Source of the DNA: a virus
Length of the DNA stretch: 25,279 nt
IMG/VR virus record: IMGVR_UViG_3300043099_000440
Coordinates: 1 to 25,279 of that record
Strand: one strand, 5' to 3'
Position numbers and translations under genes: made by a program. Below are positions 7,758 to 13,888 of the stretch, in pieces. The notes under the pieces are model-generated. The model saw only the letters and a program-made list of their open reading frames with translations. It ran no database searches and was not told where the DNA came from. Each line of letters opens with the position of its first letter. The first letter of the stretch is position 1.

Positions 7758-8030
7758 ATGAAAACAGATAGAGAGCGACTGCAAGAAATAGCCTTTCAAG
7801 CAAGTGACGGCACGTATTTTATTACAGATAATTACGCGGATGAGTTGTTGAAAATATATGGAGGCTGTGGACTTGCAACAGTACTTAGAGAGTTTGTAAA
7901 GGCGGCAGACTGGCTATCCGCAAACCCAAAAAGGCGGAAAACCAAGCAGGCAATGTCACGCTTTTTAACAGTCTGGTTATTTAGATATTGGAATTTTAAA
8001 AGCGGACGCCTCTTTAAGAAAAAACAATAA
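7758..8030 (+). CDS. Replication-accessory-like protein, small paralogue (90 aa)
   Basis: 90 residues from ATG 7758; a longer form could begin at GTG 7692, which overlaps the preceding stop. The C-terminal motif DWLSANPKRRKTKQAMSRFL (51-70), followed by TVWL, matches the W-L-x-A-N-P-x-x-R-K-T-K...R-[FY]-L-x-x-W-L pattern. I associate that pattern with phage replication-initiator or helicase-loader-type proteins. The next gene carries the same motif and aligns over about 70 residues (DG..., then Leu...Tyr-Gly, then the WL motif). The two are therefore paralogues, this one lacking the N-terminal part. Location directly upstream of the helicase supports a helicase-loading or primosome role (inference). 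Confidence 0.65.
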   Translation: MKTDRERLQEIAFQASDGTYFITDNYADELLKIYGGCGLATVLREFVKAADWLSANPKRRKTKQAMSRFLTVWLFRYWNFKSGRLFKKKQ

Positions 8031-8593
8031 TGAACATCAGCATCAATATAACATACGTCAGTGGAACAAAAGTCGAACTGGTCGTCCCACTTGAAGAGCC
8101 GGCACAACTCGTCAGCCAACCAGAGTCACCTGTGACACCAGAGCCTGTGCAGCCTGCGCAGGACTTGGCTGACGCGATGGCGGGTCTGCCTGTGCTTACC
8201 GACGAAGAGCGTGAATTGCTCAAGCCATCCGGCAGACGGTACACGTCCGTGCAAGATATGGTCGATGAGCTTAAGCAAGACCCCGAGTCAGGCAAGACGA
8301 TGAGCCTGTACGACATCACGTACGTCACCCAAGACGGCAAGGAGTGGAAGGTGCCACCGGGTTTGATGAAGGACTTGATCATCATCTACGGCGAGAAGAC
8401 CGTCGAGCAAGAGCTGTGGAAGGCCCACGCCTGGCTCGAAGCTGACCCTTTACGACGCAAGACCAAGCGCGGCATGGGGCGCTACCTTAACGGGTGGCTC
8501 AGTCGTGCATCGTCAATGGTGCGTGCACCGATTAAAACCCTACTCAAGCGCGAGAGCTTACTCACCACAAATGGAACACAAGAAAGCTGGTAG
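8030..8593 (+). CDS. Replication-accessory-like protein, long paralogue (187 aa)
   Basis: 187 residues. The N-terminal ~45 residues are Pro/Gln/Glu-rich and linker-like. A middle part (about 46-110) contains LTDEERELLKPSGRRYTS and a short beta region (YDITYVTQDGKEWKVPPG). The C-terminal HAWLEADPLRRKTKRGMGR (133-151), then YLNGWL, is the same motif as in the 90-residue upstream protein. This C-terminal motif is shared by many phage replication organiser or loader proteins in my recollection. It starts in a TAATG overlap and ends 23 bases inside the helicase N-terminal gene, so the two are translationally linked. A helicase loader or initiator accessory is the most reasonable guess; not proven. 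Confidence 0.65.
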   Translation: MNISINITYVSGTKVELVVPLEEPAQLVSQPESPVTPEPVQPAQDLADAMAGLPVLTDEERELLKPSGRRYTSVQDMVDELKQDPESGKTMSLYDITYVTQDGKEWKVPPGLMKDLIIIYGEKTVEQELWKAHAWLEADPLRRKTKRGMGRYLNGWLSRASSMVRAPIKTLLKRESLLTTNGTQESW

Positions 8594-9278
8594 ACGCAGG
8601 CCGGTGGAGTTGCCACCTGACACGGTTGTGCCAACCGCGACCGAGGCTGAGCGTGGGATAGCGTCTATTGCGCTCAATCACCCCGAGGTGTTCCTGCATC
8701 ACATCTCGGAGAAGAACTTCAAGGTGGCGGACATCTTTGAGCCGCTCAGTCACCGGGTGTGCGAGATCATCTTGCAGCAGCAGAGCCGCAACGCTTCGTC
8801 AGAAATTCGTGTGGTTTTTGAGAAGGTCCGTGAGACATTGCCGACAACCCAGTTCCATGAACTTAGCGAACTCTACACACTCATGCCCATTGCCGGCGCG
8901 ATTGGCGAGCTTATCGAGATCGTCAAATCCACCGCCAAGCGGCGCACCTTGCAGCATGTGGCGCACGAGGTGCTCATGGCGATTGGCGACTCGGCTGTGC
9001 AAACGCCGGAGTTGCTCAGTGATGTCGTGATGAAGGTGGAGAGCTTGTCTCGGGAGCTTGCTCCACCAAAGGTGATGGACACGAAGGCGCTGCTTATCAA
9101 CGCACTCAATCGTTACGAAACCGGGGATGACGAGTCTATGCGGATAAAAACAGGCTACTCTGCTATCGACAACATCTGTCCTATACGATACGGAGACTTT
9201 GTTGTCATCGGCGGTGAAACCAAATCTGGCAAAACCATGCTGGCACTCAACATTATTGCAAATCTAATAAATGAATAA
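8571..9278 (+). CDS. Replicative DnaB-type helicase, N-terminal half with Walker A (split gene)
   Basis: 235 residues from ATG 8571 (MEHKKAGRRRP). The N-terminal domain is recognisable from TATEAERGIASIALNHPEVF, the usual 'S.EAE..vLG..l' start of DnaB, followed by a helical bundle and linker to about residue 170. The RecA-like domain begins with IKTGYSAIDNICPIRYGDFVVIGG, and Walker A GGETKSGKT is at 214-222. The frame stops 13 residues later (MLALNIIANLINE), where DnaB normally continues to the 'SLEMP' motif. The missing part (SLEMP, Walker B, H3, H4) is encoded at 12920-13504. The combined length (429) and the spacing from GKT to SLEMP (22 versus about 21 in E. coli DnaB) show that the two ORFs together make one helicase. 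The stop overlaps the next start (ATGAATAA). Confidence 0.85.
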   Translation: MEHKKAGRRRPVELPPDTVVPTATEAERGIASIALNHPEVFLHHISEKNFKVADIFEPLSHRVCEIILQQQSRNASSEIRVVFEKVRETLPTTQFHELSELYTLMPIAGAIGELIEIVKSTAKRRTLQHVAHEVLMAIGDSAVQTPELLSDVVMKVESLSRELAPPKVMDTKALLINALNRYETGDDESMRIKTGYSAIDNICPIRYGDFVVIGGETKSGKTMLALNIIANLINE

Positions 9279-9585
9279 ACTAGTAAACCTTACACCTCAC
9301 GACATTACCATCACTGGTTACGGCGTGATCGAGCCGAGCGGATACTCGGTTAAAGTACACTCACACCTCAGCAAAGTCGCAGACGTTGATGGTGTACCCA
9401 TAATGTGCTGTAAAGACGCTAAGGTGAGCAACCTGCCTGACCCTGTGAAGGGAATCCTTTACATCGTCCCTGGCTATGTGCGTACTGCACTACCCAACAG
9501 GACAGATTTGGCTAGTCCAACAAAACTTATCCGTGACGGAGCTGGCAAGATTGTCGGCTGCGGGGCGCTTGAAATTAACCCATAA
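9271..9585 (+). CDS. Conserved phage protein of unknown function (104 aa)
   Basis: 104 residues starting MNKLVNLTPHDITI, with the later motifs PSGYSVKV, LPDPVKGILYIVPGYV, RTDLASPT and IRDGAGKIVGC. This 'NLTPH...PSG...GLP.P..G..YIV...V..A...R.D...P....RD..G.I.GC' pattern is a widespread phage and plasmid protein whose function I do not know. The protein is beta-rich with no membrane segment. Its ATG overlaps the stop of the helicase N-terminal half in the eight-base junction ATGAATAA. It is the first gene of the 3.6-kb block that separates the two helicase halves. Confidence 0.75.
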   Translation: MNKLVNLTPHDITITGYGVIEPSGYSVKVHSHLSKVADVDGVPIMCCKDAKVSNLPDPVKGILYIVPGYVRTALPNRTDLASPTKLIRDGAGKIVGCGALEINP

Positions 9586-9586
9586 T

Positions 9587-9973
9587 ATGAAAAAAAAGAA
9601 AGAAAGACACTACAATGTACCGTCTCAAGTAGAGATGCTTCCAGCAAGGAGTGCGCCTAAGGGCATGAAGGAAGCATTGAATAAGGTTTTAGACGACAGA
9701 AAGCTTCATATTCTTACTAGGACTCGGCGAAGAAATCAATTCTACGCCATTGCAAAAGAGGAGCAGTGGTTAGAGAGAAAGCGGAGAACGGATCAGTGGG
9801 TTAAGAACGCGGACAATAGCATCATTGAGACGCCAGAGAATAAACGGCGCAACCTCATCAAAGCAGCTTGGAGAAACATAATCAGAAAAGAAAACAATGA
9901 AAAAAGAATTGCACTACAATTGGGAAATGCAGAAGTACAGGAGCACTCCGGGTCTATCGAAGCACAGCCTTGA
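9587..9973 (+). CDS. Hypothetical basic protein (128 aa)
   Basis: 128 residues, very basic (starts MKKKKERHYNVPSQVE; many Arg/Lys, for example RTRRRNQFY and KRRNLIKAAWRNIIRKE). Likely an all-helical nucleic-acid-binding protein; the family is not recognised. The start at 9587 directly follows the upstream stop (CATAATATG) with no Shine-Dalgarno motif; an in-frame upstream extension exists but would overlap the previous gene heavily. The last 77 bases overlap the nuclease gene in another frame. Confidence 0.55.
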   Translation: MKKKKERHYNVPSQVEMLPARSAPKGMKEALNKVLDDRKLHILTRTRRRNQFYAIAKEEQWLERKRRTDQWVKNADNSIIETPENKRRNLIKAAWRNIIRKENNEKRIALQLGNAEVQEHSGSIEAQP

Positions 9974-10676
9974 CTCGTTTGCAGTCTGCCCGGCGTACTA
10001 CAAGTGGAAGGAGCGTCAAGAATGGAAGCCTTCACGCGAGATGGAGCTTGGCACGCTTGTCCACAGCTTGGCTCTTGAGGGGCGCTGTGAGTACGCTATT
10101 GCTCCAGCCTGTGATCGTCGCACTAAGGAGGGCAAGCTCATCTGGGAGAACTTCTGCCAGGCTAACATCGGTAAGGTCATCCTCAACGAGGACGAAGGGG
10201 CGCGTGTAGAAGGTGCCTGCGCGGCTGTGGAGCCGTTGCTTGAGATGGTGACAGCAGCGAAGATCATCGAGGCGTCCATGTTCTGGGAACGTGATGGTGT
10301 GCAGTGCAAGGGCCGGCCGGACATGATCACGGAGATCAAAGGTCGTCCAGCAATCGTAGATCTAAAGACGACGAGCGATTGGTCTAAGTTCGACCATAAG
10401 TTCTTTGGCTTTGGCTACGACAAGCAAGCTGCTTGGTACACCTACGGTCTTGAGCAGATCACCGGCCAAGAGGACATCGACTTTTACTTCCTAGTCGTGG
10501 ACATGCAGGCACCTCACTTGAGCCAGTGGGTGAAGGCGTCAACCGAGTTGATTGATTTGGCCAACGACCAGTTGGACGTGACTTTATCGCAGTACAAGCT
10601 GTGTCTTGACCAGGATGTATGGCCCGGTCCACCCACAATGCGCGTGATGCTGCCAAGAAGATGGGAGGAAGCATGA
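9897..10676 (+). CDS. Exodeoxyribonuclease VIII/RecE-like PD-(D/E)XK nuclease
   Basis: 259 residues. Order of nuclease motifs: LSKHSLDSFAVCPAYYKW (20-37), the 'S.S.....CP..y' start of RecE/RecB-type domains; LGTLVHSLALE with His56; KGRPDMI with Asp142; IVDLKTT with Asp155 and Lys157; and YDKQAAWY (174-181), the Gln-containing helix. This matches the 'PDDEXK-like, exodeoxyribonuclease 8' family, which resects 5' strands to give 3' overhangs for phage recombination by single-strand annealing or invasion. No annealase of the RecT/Beta type is recognised next to it; the OB-fold protein at 6173 may take that place. ATGA overlap with the next gene. Located in the block between the helicase halves. 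Confidence 0.85.
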   Translation: MKKELHYNWEMQKYRSTPGLSKHSLDSFAVCPAYYKWKERQEWKPSREMELGTLVHSLALEGRCEYAIAPACDRRTKEGKLIWENFCQANIGKVILNEDEGARVEGACAAVEPLLEMVTAAKIIEASMFWERDGVQCKGRPDMITEIKGRPAIVDLKTTSDWSKFDHKFFGFGYDKQAAWYTYGLEQITGQEDIDFYFLVVDMQAPHLSQWVKASTELIDLANDQLDVTLSQYKLCLDQDVWPGPPTMRVMLPRRWEEA

Positions 10677-11008
10677 TCGTTCGACCTAAAGATTTTCTGT
10701 ATGACTTTGATGATCAGCAAAAAACTCACAAAGAGCTTATAGAGTGGGGATGGACTGAAGAGCAAGTTAACGACTATTTATCGGAACGCTCATTCATTAA
10801 AGTCAGAGGATTTTTCAATGACATACACTCACTGTGCTTTGGCTGCGGTGAAAGCTTAAAGGCTCCGCTGGTAATGTGGAACGGCACTCACGAACATCTT
10901 GTAGAGAAAGAAAAGCAAATCTGGATGCATCGTAAATGTTGTGAAAACATGATTGCAGGATTAACCAACGATGTTGAGCAGTTGAAGCGAGAGGAGGCAC
11001 AACCATGA
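10673..11008 (+). CDS. Small zinc-finger-like hypothetical protein (111 aa)
   Basis: 111 residues from ATG 10673, preceded by GGGAGGAAGC, a good ribosome-binding site. The first half has a helix (KTHKELIEWGWTEEQVNDYL). The second half contains CFGCGE and WMHRKCCE, a CxxC plus HxxC arrangement typical of a treble-clef zinc site, then a C-terminal acidic helix. Function unknown. ATGA overlaps on both sides tie it into the operon. DNA is AT-richer than the nuclease gene before it. Confidence 0.65.
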   Translation: MIVRPKDFLYDFDDQQKTHKELIEWGWTEEQVNDYLSERSFIKVRGFFNDIHSLCFGCGESLKAPLVMWNGTHEHLVEKEKQIWMHRKCCENMIAGLTNDVEQLKREEAQP

Positions 11009-11247
11009 GCGACTGGGTACTCATCCGCCGTACTAACGTGCTGCAAAACGTGGAGCTTCCGCGTCCTAAGAAGACGCAGGACGTCATCTGCATCGGCCCG
11101 AAAGACGCACTCGGCTCGAAGATGGAGCAACTTATGTTGTTGCCGGAGAATCAATCGACGGATCTTATCGAGGTGAAGTATGTGTTGGAGCCGTACACCG
11201 GGCAGCACTCGCACACTTCAGCTAGGCCTGGGAATGGAACACGCTAA
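11005..11247 (+). CDS. Hypothetical protein (80 aa)
   Basis: 80 residues, family not recognised, starting MSDWVLIRRTNVLQNVELPRP. It is a mixed beta-rich domain of about 70 residues with a polar C-terminal tail. It has a good ribosome-binding site (GAGAGGAGGC, 13 bases before ATG) and an ATGA overlap with the upstream stop. It is the last gene before a short non-coding gap that carries a promoter-like sequence and the HNH endonuclease. Confidence 0.6.
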   Translation: MSDWVLIRRTNVLQNVELPRPKKTQDVICIGPKDALGSKMEQLMLLPENQSTDLIEVKYVLEPYTGQHSHTSARPGNGTR

Positions 11248-11266
11248 TGTGGATAAAACAAAACGG

Positions 11267-11294
11267 TTGACATTTGTCAGTTGTTTTATAAATT
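11267..11294 (+). promoter_or_regulatory. Sigma-70-like promoter in front of the HNH gene
   Basis: A perfect -35 hexamer TTGACA (11267-11272), a 16-base spacer and TAAATT (11289-11294) as a -10 (4 of 6 matches); TATAAA at 11287-11292 is an alternative. With the usual 6-8 base distance the transcript would begin at about 11301, the HNH start codon itself, giving a leaderless mRNA. No ribosome-binding site precedes that ATG, which fits. Confidence 0.55.
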
Positions 11295-11300
11295 GAAGTC

Positions 11301-11723
11301 ATGAGTTGCATACCAGACATCAAGACTACAAACGAAATGTATAACTTATATCTTGAGGGATACAGCATTTCAAAGGTTGGAAGAGCATTTGGTGTATCGC
11401 GGCAAACTGTCTTTAAAAGATTCAGTCGGGCAGGGAAAAAGTTGCGATCAAAAACACTTCTTCCGTTTATGATTTTTAATGGCAAGAAATATACTTTGAG
11501 AAAAGTTGGCTATATGGGCTGCACAGATGGATGTCGATCTCTTATGCATAGGGATATTTGGATTCACCACAACGGGCCAATACCAGATGATTACGACATT
11601 CATCACATCAATGGCGATAAAACAGATAATCGGATTGAAAATTTAGAGCTTTTGACAAAGTCGGAGCATAGCCGCAGACACGGGTTTAAAGGAAATCAAT
11701 ACATTAAAAACAGAGATAAATGA
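11301..11723 (+). CDS. HNH (homing-type) endonuclease
   Basis: 140 residues. The N-terminal helix-turn-helix (MYNLYLEGYSISKVGRAFGV, then SRQTVFKRF, 13-41) is for DNA binding. The C-terminal HNH core has LMHRDIWIHHNG (81-92), YDIHHINGDKTDNRIENL (98-115) with the catalytic His-His pair at 101-102 and Asn110, and SEHSRRHG at the end. This is the common phage HNH_3-type free-standing endonuclease, which nicks or cuts specific DNA and spreads by homing. It is AT-rich compared with neighbours, has its own promoter-like sequence, and lies in the block that separates the two helicase halves. It ends in an ATGA overlap with the alternative frame at 11720. Probable mobile element, and a candidate cause of the split. 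Confidence 0.85.
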   Translation: MSCIPDIKTTNEMYNLYLEGYSISKVGRAFGVSRQTVFKRFSRAGKKLRSKTLLPFMIFNGKKYTLRKVGYMGCTDGCRSLMHRDIWIHHNGPIPDDYDIHHINGDKTDNRIENLELLTKSEHSRRHGFKGNQYIKNRDK

Positions 11724-12901
11724 AACCATGCACAATAATACTTCCATCGTCCCTTATGTCAGCCTTTGCAGTGGATACGAAGGCATCGGACTTGGACTCC
11801 ACCGCTATATCCCAAATCTTCGCTGCATTGCTTACTGCGAGAGGGAAGCATTTGCCATCGCAAACTTGGTTGCGAAAATGGAAAACGGACTACTGGACGC
11901 GGCTCCTGTTTTCACGGATGTCACAACTTTCCCTTGGGAACAATATGCTCCATACATGGCTGGAGGGATTCTTTCTTTCGGATGGCCTTGCCAACCAGTC
12001 TCTTGCGCTGGAAAACGAAAAGCCACAGAAGACGAACGATGGTTGTTTGACATCATTGCAGATGGAATTTCCATTATGCGCCCAGGACTCATCTTCGCAG
12101 AGAATGTTGAAGGACTCTTGTCAGCTAAAATGCCTAACGGATCATTGGTATTCGCCCATTGCGTCGATAGACTGGAAAGCCTACATTACAAAGTTGCGGC
12201 AGGCATATTCAGCGCGGCTGAATGCGGCGCGCCTCACCAGCGCAAGCGAGTGTTTATCTTGGCCCACCGCTGCGGCGAGGGATTACAAGGGGACATCGCC
12301 AGGATATTTATTCAGGGCGGATGGCAAGAGCAGGGTGGATCAGTTGCCGGTTGCAGTGGATCAAGCGGAAGCGGGGAACTGGCCGACTCCAACGGTACAA
12401 GAAGCGGGCAAGATTGGGAATCAAGCGAACCACGGACAACTAGCGTTAAGCAATCACCCAGCATTGAGGGGCGAGGTGACAAGAGAGAAGTTCGAGAAGG
12501 GCAAGCATGGCCCAGCCGCCCTGGACAACCCCAACACGCATGGGAGCCGCCCAGAGTCGTGGGCAACACCGAGAGCGGCAGACGCTGCTGGAGTGGACTA
12601 CCAGTACGATCAGGGAAATCATGCGAAGCCCCGGTTGATGTTGCCGGGACAGGTGAAAGCATGGGCAACGCCGACGGCGCGGGATCACAAGAGCGGTCGC
12701 GGCAACGAGGCGCGGGAGTACAGCGAGCTCACGCCGATGGTGGAACGGACGCAGAGCGGCAAGCTCAACCCGCGCTGGGTGGAGACGTTGATGGGCTTAC
12801 CAGTGGGGTGGACGATGCCCAGTTGTGTATCACCTGTGACAATCGCACCGACGAGTTGCGCCTCCTTGGCAACGGAGTCGTTCCGGCTACAGCAGCATTA
12901 G
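11720..12901 (+). CDS. Overlapping-frame WPTP-repeat protein (393 aa) within the methyltransferase gene
   Basis: Open for 393 residues in a frame different from the methyltransferase and covering almost all of it. It starts in an ATGA overlap with the HNH stop. The C-terminal half looks like genuine protein. Four related units lie at 181 (WPTAAARD), 221 (WPTPTVQE), 281 (WATPRAAD) and 315 (WATPTARD), followed by KLNPRWVETLMGLPVGWT (348-365). I know this WPTPxAxD ... LNPxWVExLMGxPxGWT pattern from phage methyltransferase-associated proteins. SQTWLRKWK (47-55) and LRQAYSARLN (159-168) also match my memory of that family. The N-terminal half is Ser/Leu-rich and may only shadow the conserved methyltransferase motifs. 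Either a true overprinted gene or a recurrent shadow; function unknown. Confidence 0.5.
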   Translation: MKPCTIILPSSLMSAFAVDTKASDLDSTAISQIFAALLTARGKHLPSQTWLRKWKTDYWTRLLFSRMSQLSLGNNMLHTWLEGFFLSDGLANQSLALENEKPQKTNDGCLTSLQMEFPLCAQDSSSQRMLKDSCQLKCLTDHWYSPIASIDWKAYITKLRQAYSARLNAARLTSASECLSWPTAAARDYKGTSPGYLFRADGKSRVDQLPVAVDQAEAGNWPTPTVQEAGKIGNQANHGQLALSNHPALRGEVTREKFEKGKHGPAALDNPNTHGSRPESWATPRAADAAGVDYQYDQGNHAKPRLMLPGQVKAWATPTARDHKSGRGNEAREYSELTPMVERTQSGKLNPRWVETLMGLPVGWTMPSCVSPVTIAPTSCASLATESFRLQQH

Positions 12902-12951
12902 CTTTTACCACACTACTAAATGAACAAAGGAATACTCGTCATCTCGCTTGA
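11728..12951 (+). CDS. DNA (cytosine-5-)-methyltransferase
   Basis: 407 residues with the C5-methyltransferase motifs in order: motif I VSLCSGYEGIGLGL (11-24), motif IV GWPCQPVSCAG with catalytic Cys88, motif VI ENV (125-127), motif VIII QRKRVFILA (171-179) and motif X LLGNGVVPATAALAF (379-393). It transfers methyl groups from S-adenosylmethionine to cytosine C5. Between motifs VIII and X (about 180-375) the chain is Gly/Ser/Arg/Glu-rich with ELADSNG, VGNTESG and MGNADGAG units. These three are exactly what the WPTP/WATP units of the overlapping frame give when shifted by one base. No restriction enzyme is seen nearby, so it is an orphan methylase, perhaps for anti-restriction. The last 32 bases run into the helicase C-terminal gene (LLNEQRNTRHLA). 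Confidence 0.85.
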   Translation: MHNNTSIVPYVSLCSGYEGIGLGLHRYIPNLRCIAYCEREAFAIANLVAKMENGLLDAAPVFTDVTTFPWEQYAPYMAGGILSFGWPCQPVSCAGKRKATEDERWLFDIIADGISIMRPGLIFAENVEGLLSAKMPNGSLVFAHCVDRLESLHYKVAAGIFSAAECGAPHQRKRVFILAHRCGEGLQGDIARIFIQGGWQEQGGSVAGCSGSSGSGELADSNGTRSGQDWESSEPRTTSVKQSPSIEGRGDKREVREGQAWPSRPGQPQHAWEPPRVVGNTESGRRCWSGLPVRSGKSCEAPVDVAGTGESMGNADGAGSQERSRQRGAGVQRAHADGGTDAERQAQPALGGDVDGLTSGVDDAQLCITCDNRTDELRLLGNGVVPATAALAFTTLLNEQRNTRHLA

Positions 12952-13504
12952 GATGCCCGCGAACCAGATCATCGACCGACTCGTCGCCCGGTTGGGCAGC
13001 GTCAGCCTGCGCACCCTCGCTGAAGGGGCCAAGAACGAGCGTGACATCCGGGGCGTCCATAGTGCCATCCAGAAGCTCAATAGCAGCCGTTTGGTGGTGC
13101 GCGACGACCTGTACGACATCGCCAACATCTGCGCCACGGCCCGAGCTCTGGCGAAGAGCCCAGACGGACTAGGCGTACTGTTCGTCGATTACATCCAGCT
13201 TGTGCGCTGCGACCTCGGGAAGGACAGTAGCCGCGAGCGTGAGGTGGCTGAGGTTAGCCGTAGTTTGCGCTTACTTGGCATCGAATTAGGTTGCTTAGTT
13301 CTCAGCATTACGCAACTAAATGAGCAGGGCAAAGCTCGCGAAAGCCGTGCAATCGGACAAGATGCTACAGCCGTGATGGTTGTGAAGCTGTCTGATGACC
13401 CAGAGTTCCGCGAGATTGGCATACCCATCCAACGTAACGGCCCGTGTGGTGTAAGCACAAACTTGCGTTTCCACGGGAAAACCGCGACATTCCACAATGA
13501 ATAA
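12920..13504 (+). CDS. Replicative DnaB-type helicase, C-terminal half with Walker B (split gene)
   Basis: 194 residues that begin just where the other half stops: MNKGILVISLEMPANQIIDR carries the DnaB 'SLEMP' motif. Walker B VLFVDYIQL is at 86-94, motif H3 SITQLNEQGKARES at 129-142, and H4 QRNGPCG (the usual 'KQRNGPTG') at 171-177. All catalytic elements after Walker A are present, so this piece cannot hydrolyse ATP alone and needs the 8571-9278 product. A TAA stop directly precedes the ATG in frame, so no N-terminal extension is possible. It starts inside the methyltransferase gene (32-base overlap) and ends in ATGAATAA, the same eight-base stop/start junction that ends the N-terminal half. 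Probably both products assemble into a hexameric helicase. Confidence 0.85.
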   Translation: MNKGILVISLEMPANQIIDRLVARLGSVSLRTLAEGAKNERDIRGVHSAIQKLNSSRLVVRDDLYDIANICATARALAKSPDGLGVLFVDYIQLVRCDLGKDSSREREVAEVSRSLRLLGIELGCLVLSITQLNEQGKARESRAIGQDATAVMVVKLSDDPEFREIGIPIQRNGPCGVSTNLRFHGKTATFHNE

Positions 13505-13718
13505 AGTAAAACACTACCAGTCATATATGAAGCTCGAACCTGACAACTCCAACAAAGCCGTACCCTACCTGTGGGGCTTTGCCACTCTGGCCGTCTTTGA
13601 CGGTCTTGCCATCGCTTACTTCGCTGAAGAGCTATGGGAAGCCATAGTATTGCTCATCTTATTTTGGGCCAGCGCACTATTCGCAGCCGCTGCACTGGAG
13701 GAATGGAAGGGCCGGTGA
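13497..13718 (+). CDS. Small membrane protein with two transmembrane segments (73 aa)
   Basis: 73 residues. Two hydrophobic segments, about 24-42 (LWGFATLAVFDGLAIAYF) and 48-66 (AIVLLILFWASALFAAAAL), are separated by a short acidic loop; the C-terminus is polar. Size and topology fit a small phage holin-like or other inner-membrane protein, but no lysin gene is next to it, so the lysis role is uncertain. The start shares the ATGAATAA overlap with the helicase C-terminal stop. Confidence 0.65.
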   Translation: MNKVKHYQSYMKLEPDNSNKAVPYLWGFATLAVFDGLAIAYFAEELWEAIVLLILFWASALFAAAALEEWKGR

Positions 13719-13888
13719 AGCCAGTCTGCAAAGACTGTGGGGCGCAGATGGTACGAGACTTCTTTGGAGACTGGTTCTGCGATGAATGTGAATCCAAGCG
13801 CATGAAGAATCCACCGAAACTACAACTACTTATTGCATTGCTGAGTATCTTGGCATTTGTAATCGGTTTTGCACTCGACCGGGAATGA
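13703..13888 (+). CDS. Zinc-ribbon plus one transmembrane segment (61 aa)
   Basis: 61 residues from ATG 13703, or 57 from GTG 13715, which overlaps the previous stop (GTGA). CKDCG (CxxC) and, 14 residues later, CDECE (CxxC) form a zinc-ribbon. A hydrophobic segment LLIALLSILAFVIGFAL follows close to the C-terminus. It is probably a tail-anchored membrane protein with a small cytoplasmic zinc domain. GGAGGA precedes the first ATG very closely, which better suits the GTG start. Function unknown. Confidence 0.6.
   Translation: MEGPVKPVCKDCGAQMVRDFFGDWFCDECESKRMKNPPKLQLLIALLSILAFVIGFALDRE

Noticed and set aside
12222-12688. Additional rightward and leftward open frames within the methyltransferase locus
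   Set aside because: Short, lack motifs and good starts, and are explained by the GC-rich double-coded sequence.
9264-12928. Intein or group I intron as the reason for the split helicase
   Set aside because: No intein motifs at the ends of either half, and the intervening 3.6 kb contains several normal coupled phage genes; no group I core was recognised.
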